A DNA stretch of 64,000 bases, from positions 124,001-188,000 of the forward strand of contig NZ_QAYC01000004.1 of assembly GCF_003053725.1 (NCBI RefSeq), written 5' to 3'. The notes under the pieces are model-generated. The model was not told the DNA's origin and did no database searches. It saw nothing but the letters and a program-made list of their open reading frames with translations. The first letter of the stretch is position 1. Every line of letters begins with the position of its first letter. This DNA comes from Rhodovulum kholense. GTDB lineage: Bacteria > Pseudomonadota > Alphaproteobacteria > Rhodobacterales > Rhodobacteraceae. This document shows positions 1 through 8,211 of the stretch, piece by piece. Position numbers and translations under genes: made by a program.

Positions 1-237
1 GGCGACGTGGTCCGGTGCCCGCCGGGCGTCGAACACCGGCATGGCGCGACCGCGACGACCTCTGTGACCCATTATGCGGTGCAGGAGAACGTCGACGGGT
101 CGGCGGTGACCTGCGGCGAGCGCGCCACCGACGTCGAAGGCGGTTTGCCTCCCACGACCGCCTTCGACGACCCCGATGGCAGGATAATGATTGGCCCCAT
201 GAGCAGAGGCCATATATCGCGAGAACATCCGTCATGA
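1..237 (+). CDS. Cupin-domain protein, C-terminal part (cut by window edge)
   Basis: Reading frame open from the first base to a TGA at 235-237. The visible part begins GDVVRCPPG and has EHRHGA followed by VTHYAVQENVDGS. This matches, position by position, the C-terminal half of the intact cupin at 2244-2639 ([27 protein letters not shown]), so it is the end of a small single-domain metal-binding beta-barrel protein. The last 30 or so residues do not resemble the intact paralogue and read like translated spacer, so the original stop may have been lost. It lies 21 bases upstream of the LysR gene. The substrate is unknown. Confidence 0.6.
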   Translation, partial: GDVVRCPPGVEHRHGATATTSVTHYAVQENVDGSAVTCGERATDVEGGLPPTTAFDDPDGRIMIGPMSRGHISREHPS

Positions 238-258
238 TCCAAGATCCGGTCCTCTCAC

Positions 259-1155
259 ATGCTTCGCGAAAACATCACCGACCTCATCGCGCTTGCCGCT
301 GTCGCGGAAGAGCGCAGCTTCACCAAGGCCGCCGCGCGCCTGAACGTTTCGCAATCGGCGCTGAGCCACACCATCAAGGGGCTGGAACAGCGGCTGGGCC
401 TGCGGCTTCTGACCCGCACGACGCGGTCGGTGGCGCCGACGCTCGAGGGCGAAGACCTGCTGGCGACGCTGAACCCGTGTTTCGAGAAGATCGAGGCGCG
501 GCTGATGGCGCTGAACGAGTCCCGCGACACGCCGACCGGCACCGTGCGCATCGTCGCCGTCGAATATGCCATCGAGTCGCTGCTCTGGCCCAAGCTGTCG
601 CCGCTTCTGAAGAAATACCCCTCGGTCAATATCGAGCTGGTGATGGACTACGGCTATACCGACCTCGCCAGCTCGCAATGTGACGCGGGCGTGCGCTATG
701 GCGAGCAGGTCAGCGAGGGCATGATCTCGATGCGGATCGGTCCCGACGAACGGATGGTCTGCGTCGGTGCGCCCGACTATTTCGCCGAGGCCGGGGTGCC
801 GGAAACCCCGCAGGACCTGACCGGGCATCGCTGCGTGAACCTGCGGCTGTCGACCCATGGCGCGCTTTATGCCTGGGAATTCGAGGATGCCGACGGCACC
901 GAGATCCGGGTCAAGGTCCAGGGCCAGGTCTGCTTCAACACCGTCAACCCGGTGCTGCGCGCCGCGGTCGACGGGCACGGGCTGGCGCTGGTGCCCGAAC
1001 GGCTGGCGGCCGAACATCTGGCGGCGGGGCGGCTGGCCGTTTGTCTCGAAAGCTACTCACCCTATTTTCCCGGTTTCCATCTCTACTACCCCAGCCGCCA
1101 GCGGCCGTCTTCGGCCTTCGAGGCGGTTCTGGAGGCCCTGCGGGACCGGAGATGA
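259..1155 (+). CDS. LysR-family transcriptional regulator
   Basis: 298 residues, the normal LysR length. The N-terminal winged helix-turn-helix (about residues 5-63) shows the family pattern: SFTKAAARLNVSQSALSHTIKGLE then RLGLRLLTRTTRSVAPT. The rest (about 90-295) is the periplasmic-binding-protein-like effector domain, with the typical GTVRI opening and a GHGLALVP segment. LysR proteins usually control nearby genes, so the natural targets are the cupin fragments and the decarboxylase/oxidoreductase genes on either side, which lie on the same strand. The effector cannot be read from sequence. No strong Shine-Dalgarno precedes the ATG, but homology to LysR N-termini fixes it. Confidence 0.93.
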   Translation: MLRENITDLIALAAVAEERSFTKAAARLNVSQSALSHTIKGLEQRLGLRLLTRTTRSVAPTLEGEDLLATLNPCFEKIEARLMALNESRDTPTGTVRIVAVEYAIESLLWPKLSPLLKKYPSVNIELVMDYGYTDLASSQCDAGVRYGEQVSEGMISMRIGPDERMVCVGAPDYFAEAGVPETPQDLTGHRCVNLRLSTHGALYAWEFEDADGTEIRVKVQGQVCFNTVNPVLRAAVDGHGLALVPERLAAEHLAAGRLAVCLESYSPYFPGFHLYYPSRQRPSSAFEAVLEALRDRR

Positions 1156-1268
1156 CGGTCTGCCTATGAGTGTGTTGCATAAGTGGCGTGAAGAGTCCGG
1201 GTATTAAGCCCGGCCCGGATGGCGCCACATCTGCCGGGTAAACTGAAAATTCCCGACAGGAGCGCCCC

Positions 1269-1616
1269 ATGAAGACCCATATCCCGGTCTCGGGCCTTTC
1301 CCTGATCTCGTCCGTAGCCGCCGCCCAGGATGTCGACCGCGTTTCTCCCGCGCTCGAGGCCTATTCGAAGAACGATCTCTTCGGGTCGGTCTGGACCGGC
1401 GAAAAGCTTTCGGTCCGCGACCGCGCGCTGGTCACCTTCGCGGCGCTGATGACCCGGCACGAGACCGACACCCTGCAACGCCGTATCGAACTGGCGCTCG
1501 ACGCGGGCGTGACCCCGGCCGAGCTGTCCGAGACGATCACCCATCTGGCCTTCTACACCGGCTTGGACAACGCCACCGCCGCCGCCGAGGCCGCCGCGCA
1601 ACCGCAGGAGGGGTCC
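1269..1616 (+). pseudogene. Truncated carboxymuconolactone-decarboxylase-like protein without its own stop
   Basis: The ATG follows a good ribosome-binding site (AGGAG). Residues 1-20 look like a signal peptide ending ...AAAQ. Residues 24-105 carry the CMD/AhpD-like pattern (SVRDRALVTFAALM, GVTPAELSETITHLAFYTG). After that motif the family normally continues for a few tens of residues. Here the sequence becomes a short Ala/Gln stretch and runs, with no stop codon, into the start of the next gene in the same frame, ending at 1844. The simplest reading is a deletion that removed the CMD C-terminus and stop, leaving a fused, probably non-functional product. Function, if any, would be a small peroxidase- or decarboxylase-like activity on an unknown substrate. 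Confidence 0.7.
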
Positions 1617-2215
1617 ATGAGAATCGGCATTCTCGGATCGGGGCATATGGGGGCCGCTCGCGGCCACGAGGTCACCCTTGCCTGGCCCCGCGACCCCGAC
1701 CGGCTTGCCGCCATGGCCCGCGACTGCGGGGCAGCGTGGCCGAGGCCGTGGTTGGCGCCGCTGCGATCCAGCTGGCCCTGCCCTGGGCCTGCATCCCCGA
1801 AGTCCTGGATCAGGCCGGCGACCTGGCGGACCGGGTCGTGCTAAGCTGTTCGGTCCCGGACGAAAGAGCGATGCTTTTCGGCCCGACCGCCTCGGGCGCC
1901 GAAGAGCTGGCCCGGATGCGGCCCCACGCCCGCTGGGTCGCCTGCTTCAACACCAGCCCGTCGGAAAGCCTGCGGCCGGTCTTCGCCCGCAAGGGGCAGG
2001 CCCCGGCCCCGCATCTGCCGGTCTATGGCGACGATGCCGGGGCCAAGGACATCGCCGCCAGCCTGGTCCGCGACATCGGCTTCGAGCCGCCCGATGCGGG
2101 CGGATTGCGGACCGGCCGGTTCGCCGAGCCCTTTGCCATGGTGACCGCGGAACTGGCCTGCAACCAACCCGGCGGTCCGGCCCTGACCTACCGTTTCGAC
2201 AAGCTGCGCGGCTGA
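1617..2215 (+). pseudogene. Frameshifted NADP-binding oxidoreductase (F420-dependent NADP reductase-like)
   Basis: The ATG at 1617 has its own ribosome-binding site (CAGGAGG at about 1605-1611). The product begins with a Rossmann dinucleotide motif (GILGSGHMG), then jumps to GHEVTLAWPRDPDRLA. About ten residues of the helix after the glycine loop appear to be missing. The frame breaks near 1728-1732. The downstream frame (GSVAEAVVG, then residues to the TGA at 2213-2215) continues the same family, with ALPWACIPEVL and CFNTSPSESL segments. One missing base restores the frame. The family reduces NADP or handles short substrates using a Rossmann fold plus a small C-terminal domain. Two independent lesions suggest decay rather than a sequencing error. 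Confidence 0.72.
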
Positions 2216-2243
2216 GCCCGCGCCCAACCAAAGGAGAACGACC

Positions 2244-2639
2244 ATGAAGATCATCCGTTCGGGCAGCAATGCCTCGATGAAAGGTCCCGACGACTGGTTC
2301 ACCGGCACCGTCCGTGTCGACATGCTGTTCCAGGCCGAAGAGCCCGGCCGCACCGGCGGCAGCCATGTGACCTTCGAACCCGGCGCACGCACCGCCTGGC
2401 ACACCCATCCGGCCGGTCAGACCATCATCATCACCTTCGGCCGCGGCCGCGTCCAGCGCGAGGGCGGCCCGGTCGAAGAGGTCAGCCAGGGCGACATCGT
2501 CTGGTTCCCGGCCGGCGAAAAGCACTGGCACGGCGCCTCGGCGGAAACCGCGATGAGCCATATCGCCATTCAGGAAAGCATCGACGGATCGCCGGTCACC
2601 TGGATGGAGAAGGTCGCCGACGCCGACTACAACGGCTGA
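2244..2639 (+). CDS. Cupin-domain protein
   Basis: 131 residues, preceded by a strong AAGGAG 8 bases before the ATG. It has the two cupin motifs: [13 protein letters not shown] (metal-binding histidines, about residues 48-60) and [11 protein letters not shown] (about residues 90-100). Similar small cupins often sit beside carboxymuconolactone decarboxylases and oxidoreductases in proteobacteria, and some have hydroxynitrile-lyase activity. That assignment is only a family analogy. It is the intact member of the cluster and a paralogue of the fragment at the window start. It probably belongs to the LysR-linked group on the same strand. Confidence 0.88.
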   Translation: MKIIRSGSNASMKGPDDWFTGTVRVDMLFQAEEPGRTGGSHVTFEPGARTAWHTHPAGQTIIITFGRGRVQREGGPVEEVSQGDIVWFPAGEKHWHGASAETAMSHIAIQESIDGSPVTWMEKVADADYNG

Positions 2640-2702
2640 CCAGATCGCGGCCGGGCGCCCCGAAGGCGCCCCCCGCCCCGTCCGCACCGCGCCCCGCCCC
2701 CC

Positions 2703-3128
2703 CTAAGCGTCCGGCGGCGCGCAGGGCGGCGCCTCGCGACGGCGCGGGCACGCGTCGGTGACTGGCACCCGGGTGGGCGCAAGGCCGATCCAGTCGGCCA
2801 CCGCCGCTTGATCGAACCCGGCCATCCGCACCTCTCCGACCTGCATCAGCGGCTGGCGGATCAGCAGCGGATCGGCCAGCATCAGGTCCATCGCCTCGGC
2901 CTCGGTCAGCGCCTCGGGCCGGATCTCGCCCGACTTGACGCGCGGCGCGCTGGCGTTGACCCATTCGCGGACCGGCCGGTCGCCGAAGAAGGGGCGCAGG
3001 GTTTCGGCTGTCCACCCGGCGCTCAGGATGTCGCGACGGTCGAGCGCGTGTCCCGAGGCCGTCAGAACCGCCCGTTGCCGCGCATTGCCGACGCAACCCG
3101 GCTTTTCATAGAAGATCACCTGGGCCAT
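2703..3128 (-). CDS. ArsC-like nitrogenase-associated protein
   Basis: 141 residues. The N-terminus IFYEKPGCVGNARQ is the thioredoxin-fold ArsC/Spx pattern, with a single cysteine in place of CxxC. RPVREWVNASAPRVKSGEI and LIRQPLMQVGE match the helical insert of the nitrogenase-associated ArsC subgroup. The role of this subgroup is poorly known; it is named from occurrence near nif genes in some species, but no nif gene is present here. The last residues (CPRRREAPPCAPPDA) add two cysteines. It lies 22 bases after the TRAP permease on the same strand and may be co-transcribed with it. Confidence 0.82.
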   Translation of the reverse strand: MAQVIFYEKPGCVGNARQRAVLTASGHALDRRDILSAGWTAETLRPFFGDRPVREWVNASAPRVKSGEIRPEALTEAEAMDLMLADPLLIRQPLMQVGEVRMAGFDQAAVADWIGLAPTRVPVTDACPRRREAPPCAPPDA

Positions 3129-3150
3129 CGCCGTCTCCCATCCCTTCGCC

Positions 3151-5229
3151 TCACGCCATGCTCCGCCGCCGGAAGGCCAGCTGCCGCAGCGCGGGAGGCA
3201 GGAACAGCGCCAGTCCGACCACGGTCGCCCCGGTATCGGGCGCGACCAGCAGCAGCGCCGCGATGACCAGCAGGATCCTTTCGGCCCAATGGAGCGGCGC
3301 GAACAGCCAGTTCGACACCGCCGCCGCCAGCGCCCAGATCCCCATCACCGCCCCGAAGGCGGCCAGGAAGAAGGCCGACCAGGTGAAACCGTCGGTCACC
3401 AGCAACAGCGCGGGCTGGAAGGCGAAGACGAAGGGCACCAGCACCTTGCCCATGCCCAGCCGGAACGCGGTGTTCCCGGCCTTGAAGGCATTGGCCCCGG
3501 CGATCCCGGCCGCGGCATAGGCGGCCATCGCCACAGGTGGCGTGATGTCGGCCAGAACGCCGTAATAGAAGACGAAGAAATGCGCCACCAGCGGCTGCAC
3601 GCCCAGCAGGCCGAGGATCGGCGCAGCCACCGCCACCATGATGATGTAATTGGCCGTCGTGGGAATGCCGCAGCCCATCAGGATGCAGACCACCGCCGTC
3701 AGCATCAGCGTGAACAAGAGCGTCAGCGTCGGCACCGTCATCAGCTCGATCGGCAACACCGCCAGCCAGCCATGGACGTCATTGGCCCAGCCGCTGGCGA
3801 CACCGGTCACCATATAGGCGATCTTGAAGCCGACGCCGGTCAGGGTCACCACCCCGATCACCACGCCCACCAGCGCCGCCGCGGCGGTGACCGCCAACGA
3901 CTGGCGCGCGCCCAGCACGAAGCCTTCCCAGACCTCGTAGGCGGCGCCCTTCAGCCCGTCCAGCAGGCCGCCCTCGGAAATCTTCTGGATCAGCAGCACC
4001 CCGATGCAGGCGGTGATCGACCAGAAGGCAGCGGCAAAGGGCGTGCGCCCGGACAGCAGGATCGCGATCAGCAGGATCAGCGGCAGCACCGACAGCCAGC
4101 CCTTGCGGAACACCCGCCACGCATTGGGCAGCTCGGACGGGTGCAGGCCCCGCAGGCCGAGGCGGCGCGCCTCAAGATGGACCTGCACCAGCACGCCGAA
4201 GAAATGCATGAAGGCGGGCACCAGAGCTGCGGTCAGGATCGTGGTCAGCGGCACGCCCAGATACTCGATCATCAGGAAAGCGACCGCCCCCATCACCGGC
4301 GGCGTGATCTGCCCGCCGGTGGACGAGGCGGCTTCGACCGCCGCCGCGAAATGCCGGGGATAGCCGATCCGGATCATCGCCGGAATGGTCAGCGCGCCGG
4401 TGGTCACCGTATTGGCGATGGACGAGCCCGAAATCGACCCCAACAGGGCCGAGGACACAACCGAGACTTTGGCCGGACCGCCCGCATAGCGCCCGGCCAG
4501 CGCCGAGGCGATGTCGATGAACAACTGCCCCAGCCCGATCCGAGAGGCCATCACGCCGAACAGAACGAAGTGGAACACATAGGTCGCGATGACGCCCAGC
4601 GCGGTGCCGTAGATCCCCTGCGAGGTCAGGTACAGATGGTTGACGATGTTCGACCAGCTGGCGCCGGGATGCACAAGAATGCCCGGCATCGAGCGCCCGA
4701 AATAGGCATAGGCGATGAACAGGATCGCGATCACCGGCAAGGGCCAACCCATCGAGCGGCGCACCGCCTCCAAAAGAACGACGATCAGGATCGTCCCCAT
4801 CGCGATATCGACGGGCAACGGGTTGCCCACCCGGAATGCCAGATCGGCATAGATCCAGGGCACGTACAGCGCCGCGACCAGACCGGCACCGGCCAGGACC
4901 CAGTCGATCAGCGGCATGCCCCAGGGCGCCAGCGGGCCCGGGCGCACCTCTTTCCCGCCGAAGGCCGAGAAACTGAGGAAGACCAGCAGCAGCGTCACCC
5001 CCATATGCAACCCGCGATGGGTCGTCGCCGGGGGAATGCCGAAACCGGCCGTGTAATAGTGATAGCAGGACAGCAGGAACATGATCGCCGCAGCCAGCAT
5101 CGCCAGCGGCCGCGCCACTGTCCGGAACCGCATCTCGGGATCGAACTTCTCTTCCAGCGCCTTCAGATCCTCGGCGCTGAGCGTCTCGGTTGCCGTGCCT
5201 TGCGCCGTTTCAGTCCGGTTCTCGGTCAT
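3151..5229 (-). CDS. TRAP transporter fused permease (4TM/12TM)
   Basis: 692 residues, almost entirely hydrophobic after a charged N-terminal 35 residues, with some 17 membrane segments. It combines the small (DctQ-like) and large (DctM-like) TRAP membrane subunits in one chain. Diagnostic stretches in the large-subunit part include SGSSIANTVTTGALTIP and SSTGGQITPPVMG, plus the repeat GCGIPTTANYI and ADITPPVAMAA. The partner binding protein is encoded just upstream (5328-6332) on the same strand. TRAP systems use the ion gradient to import organic acids; for TAXI-type systems the substrate is often glutamate, another dicarboxylate or unknown. The substrate here cannot be inferred. Confidence 0.95.
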   Translation of the reverse strand: MTENRTETAQGTATETLSAEDLKALEEKFDPEMRFRTVARPLAMLAAAIMFLLSCYHYYTAGFGIPPATTHRGLHMGVTLLLVFLSFSAFGGKEVRPGPLAPWGMPLIDWVLAGAGLVAALYVPWIYADLAFRVGNPLPVDIAMGTILIVVLLEAVRRSMGWPLPVIAILFIAYAYFGRSMPGILVHPGASWSNIVNHLYLTSQGIYGTALGVIATYVFHFVLFGVMASRIGLGQLFIDIASALAGRYAGGPAKVSVVSSALLGSISGSSIANTVTTGALTIPAMIRIGYPRHFAAAVEAASSTGGQITPPVMGAVAFLMIEYLGVPLTTILTAALVPAFMHFFGVLVQVHLEARRLGLRGLHPSELPNAWRVFRKGWLSVLPLILLIAILLSGRTPFAAAFWSITACIGVLLIQKISEGGLLDGLKGAAYEVWEGFVLGARQSLAVTAAAALVGVVIGVVTLTGVGFKIAYMVTGVASGWANDVHGWLAVLPIELMTVPTLTLLFTLMLTAVVCILMGCGIPTTANYIIMVAVAAPILGLLGVQPLVAHFFVFYYGVLADITPPVAMAAYAAAGIAGANAFKAGNTAFRLGMGKVLVPFVFAFQPALLLVTDGFTWSAFFLAAFGAVMGIWALAAAVSNWLFAPLHWAERILLVIAALLLVAPDTGATVVGLALFLPPALRQLAFRRRSMA

Positions 5230-5258
5230 GCTTGCCCACCCTGTCGTTTAAACGGAAA

Positions 5259-5281
5259 GGGCCGCGAGCGTGCCGCGGCCC
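5259..5281 (-). terminator. Intercistronic hairpin between TRAP binding protein and permease
   Basis: An 8-bp perfect GC stem (5259-5266 with 5274-5281, 7-base loop) is followed on the minus strand by TTTCCGTTT. It sits between the stop of the binding-protein gene and the start of the permease. A partial terminator or mRNA-stabilising hairpin here would give more binding protein than permease, as is common for TRAP and ABC importers. Confidence 0.6.
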
Positions 5282-5327
5282 CACCCCGATCAGACGCGCC
5301 GCGCAAATCGCGCCGCGCGGTTCGCGA

Positions 5328-6332
5328 TCACTGGATCAGACCCGCTTCGCGATAGAAGCGTTCCGCACCCGGATGAAGCGGGATGCCGACACCGTCAAGC
5401 GCGGTATCCGCGGTGATCAGCTTGCCCTTGGAATGGCCCGCATCCAGAAGCTTGCGGGTGTTCTCGTTCCACAGCGCCTTGGTGATGCCGTAGATCAGGT
5501 CGTCGGGCTGGCTGGCGCTGGTCACCCATTGCGCGCCCACCGACAGGGTGGTCGTGTCCTCGTCCACGCCCTCATAGGTGCCGCCCGGCACCGTATTGGA
5601 CGCGAAGAAGCTGTAGGTTTCGCAGATCGCCGGCACTTCTTCGCAGGAGATCGGCACCAGGGTCACGTCATGCTGGCTGGCCAGCTCGGCGATCGCACCC
5701 GCCGGATAGCCGCCGACGAAGAAGAAGGCGTCCATCGCGCCGTCGCGCATGCGGTCCGCGGCCTGATCGGGTTTCAGGAACTCGGCGGTGACGTCGCTTT
5801 CCGACAGGCCGTAGCCTTCGAGGATGATCCGCGCGTCGACCAGCGTGCCCGAGCCCGGCTCGTCCAGCGACACCCGCTTGCCCTTCAGGTCGGCGACGCT
5901 CTTGATGCCAGAGGCGGCGTCAGCCACCAGGTGGATGCTTTCGGGATAGAGGTTGGCGATGGCGCGCAGGCTTTCGACCGCGGGCTTGCCTTCCCAGATC
6001 CCGGTGCCGGAATAGGCCCAGGTGGCAACGTCGGACTGGGCGAAACCCGATTCCAGCGTGCCCCCGGCGATGCCGTTGATGTTCGCGACCGAGCCGTTCG
6101 AGGAGAGCGCCGAGGCCACCAGGCCCGGCACGCCGCACGAGCCGCCCTCTTCGCACGACCGCGACCCGGGCGGGTTCGAGATGGCATTCGCCAGAAGCCC
6201 GCCGATCGGATAATAGGTGCCCGCCGTGCCGCCCGTACCGATCCGGAAGAACGACATGTCCTGCGCGGAGGCAGCCGCCGCCGTCACCGTCAGCGCGACC
6301 GAGGCGCCTGCAAGGAGTGTACTGAATTTCAT
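5328..6332 (-). CDS. TAXI-family TRAP transporter solute-binding protein
   Basis: 334 residues from the chosen ATG. A cleavable signal peptide (MKFSTLLAG...AASAQ, about 24 residues) sends it to the periplasm. The mature start FFRIGTGGTAGTYYPIGG is the TAXI signature, and SDVATWAYSG and KGKRVSLDEPGSGT are typical of the family. A longer frame from 6380 exists, but AAAGG before 6332 and the signal peptide fix the start. It captures the substrate for the fused permease encoded downstream. Several cysteines in the SCEEGG/SCGVPG insert (about residues 58-66) and in SCEEVPAICE could form disulfides in the periplasm. Confidence 0.94.
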   Translation of the reverse strand: MKFSTLLAGASVALTVTAAAASAQDMSFFRIGTGGTAGTYYPIGGLLANAISNPPGSRSCEEGGSCGVPGLVASALSSNGSVANINGIAGGTLESGFAQSDVATWAYSGTGIWEGKPAVESLRAIANLYPESIHLVADAASGIKSVADLKGKRVSLDEPGSGTLVDARIILEGYGLSESDVTAEFLKPDQAADRMRDGAMDAFFFVGGYPAGAIAELASQHDVTLVPISCEEVPAICETYSFFASNTVPGGTYEGVDEDTTTLSVGAQWVTSASQPDDLIYGITKALWNENTRKLLDAGHSKGKLITADTALDGVGIPLHPGAERFYREAGLIQ

Positions 6333-7293
6333 GATGTGGCCCTTTCTTTCCCTGATGGCATTGCGTTGGCCATAGTGCACTCTATCCGCCGCAGGGTCTT
6401 TGGCAACTGCCGATCCGCGCGAAATCCGGCAGCCAAGGCCTCGATGCGGCCGGGGCGATCAGCCCCCGTCCGCCTTGACCCGATGCCGGAACGCCCGTCT
6501 CGTCCTCGAAGTCAGATTTTCCGACTCAAGGCGGTGGGCGGGCAAGGCTCATGGTGATTCCTGCAAAATCCCCGCCTGATTTGCCCGTATTTTGCGCAGG
6601 TCCCAGCGGCTTACTGAAAAAACAGGCGGACTGCGCCGGCCGCCCCGAAACGCGATCAGCCGGTGCGCCAAACGCGGGGTCTCTGTCGAGTGACGCCGAC
6701 AGGCACAGTCAGATCGGGACCAACGCGGTGCCCGGGCAGAGCCGCGCACCGCGCGAATGGGGCTTCCGGACACGAACCAGAATTCCGGCGGACCGATCCG
6801 AGCCTTGAGCGGACGGTGCAACCGGACCCGGAACCGGTAGAACGCCTGAGGTCGCTGCTGGAAAAGCTGGCGCAGACTTGAGCCGTCATGCGGGCGCCTC
6901 GTCGTCACGCGAACATGCTGTGGGCAGGGCCTTTGCGAACGAACCCTGTGGGCGCACACCTTGTTGGCAACGGCGCTGTCGGCAAGGGGGGCGGTCAGCG
7001 CGGCCTCGTCCTCAAACACCTCGACCGTGCCCAGCGCACGCACAAGGGATGCGACCGTGGCGGATCCGGCTTGGGTCGGCACCACGGCTGCGGTCAGATC
7101 CAAAAGCCTCGCCTCGTCCAGCCTTCCCGGATCGCTTTGACCAGCTCGTTGCCAATGAACAGGTTCGGCGTCTTCGCCGCCTGACGATGGACCGGACGCA
7201 GGCAGACAAGGGCCTCCGCGGCGGTTTCCGTCCGTTTCCGACAGGCACCAAGGCTTTCCATCCTTTGGCTCTGTTTCCCGGGTCGATGGCCGT
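6333..7293. other. Gene-poor stretch, possible remnant
   Basis: About 960 bases with no convincing intact gene. Several overlapping frames are open because of high GC, including one of 303 codons on the minus strand that runs into the sulfotransferase gene in another frame, but none has family features. On the minus strand around 6970-7110 the translation VASLVRALGTVEVFEDEAAL and its surroundings weakly recall pyrroline-5-carboxylate-reductase-like proteins, suggesting a decayed gene. The part nearest 6333-6400 must hold the promoter of the TRAP operon. Confidence 0.45.
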
Positions 7294-8211
7294 TCAGCCT
7301 TTGGGCAAGCCCTGGCCCGGGTCGTCAAGCCGGTCCAGCCACGACCGCCGCTCTGCCTCGACCTTGGCAAGGAAGCCACGGTTTTCCCTGCGGAACCGCT
7401 CCGCATAGTCGAGGTTCTGTGCGGTCCCGATCTTTTCATGCCGGGACGATAGCGGTGCATCGTCAGGCAGGTCCGGATACCTGCACCAATTGGCCATCAG
7501 CTCGACCAACTGACGCGGCGGGATCGTGGTGATCCGCTCGTAGGACAGCCTGAGGGGCGCGATCCGGTAGGCCCTGAGATAGTCCTCGGTGCGTCTCTCG
7601 GCGGCCAGGATGTGCTTCAGCCAGCGTTCAATCGCACTCCGGTCATAGGCAAAGTCAGCCTCGGTCCTGCGCCGCGTCTCGGCATCGGAATTCGCCGCAT
7701 GGCCCACCTGCGTCTGCACCATCTTAGTCAGAGACACCGCCTGGGCCACGATATCCTCGCGGATCAACCAGACGCTCGCGGCATCGGCAAAAGCGGCAAA
7801 GAACTGATCAGGATCGTCAAAAACCGCATGCAACTGGTGCGAGGTGATCTCGAAGCTCAAGCTGCCCTTGCGCACGGGGAAGCGGCGCGCCATCTCGACA
7901 TATTCGGTCAGAGTCCGGGCTCCGAAATGCCGCGCGATCTGCGGCATGAAGTTCGGATTGAAAAGCTCGAGCCCCATCCCCAGGCACCCGGTCGCATCGA
8001 GCAGCGAGCCCAGCCAGCTCGACCCAGAGCGCGGCGTGAAGTGAATGAGCAGCGTGCGTTCCGCCGGCACTCGGCGAGCGCCCGCGTTACGGCGTCGGGC
8101 GCTTTCCTCGTCATCGGGCGCGAAGATGTCCGACAGGGCCGGTTTCGCACTTATGCACATGGGCCCCGCAGGGGCGGAGTGGGTCGTCGTTCCGGTCGGT
8201 CCGATGGTCAT
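7294..8211 (-). CDS. Stf0-like sulfotransferase
   Basis: 305 residues. IHFTPRSGSSWLGSLLDATG (about residues 56-75) is the PAPS 5'-phosphosulfate-binding loop. It is followed by GMGLELFNP, which sits where Stf0 enzymes carry their catalytic glutamate region. WLIREDIVAQAVSLTKMVQT (about 148-167) matches the 3'-phosphate-binding helix with R-x8-S spacing. Stf0 of mycobacteria sulfates trehalose; here the acceptor is unknown. The ATG overlaps the stop of the upstream glycosyltransferase by four bases (ATGA), so the two are translationally coupled. Sulfation of the glycan made by that enzyme is the natural inference. It is probably cytoplasmic, as no signal peptide or membrane segment is seen. Confidence 0.87.
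   Translation of the reverse strand: MTIGPTGTTTHSAPAGPMCISAKPALSDIFAPDDEESARRRNAGARRVPAERTLLIHFTPRSGSSWLGSLLDATGCLGMGLELFNPNFMPQIARHFGARTLTEYVEMARRFPVRKGSLSFEITSHQLHAVFDDPDQFFAAFADAASVWLIREDIVAQAVSLTKMVQTQVGHAANSDAETRRRTEADFAYDRSAIERWLKHILAAERRTEDYLRAYRIAPLRLSYERITTIPPRQLVELMANWCRYPDLPDDAPLSSRHEKIGTAQNLDYAERFRRENRGFLAKVEAERRSWLDRLDDPGQGLPKG

Noticed and set aside
3289-5355. Long plus-strand frame opposite the TRAP permease
   Set aside because: It is very Arg/Gln/His-rich, has no domain pattern, and lies antisense to a clearly conserved membrane protein; a GC-rich shadow.
6549-7460. 303-codon minus-strand frame before the sulfotransferase gene
   Set aside because: Overlaps the sulfotransferase in another frame and lacks consistent protein features, apart from a short ProC-like stretch noted separately.
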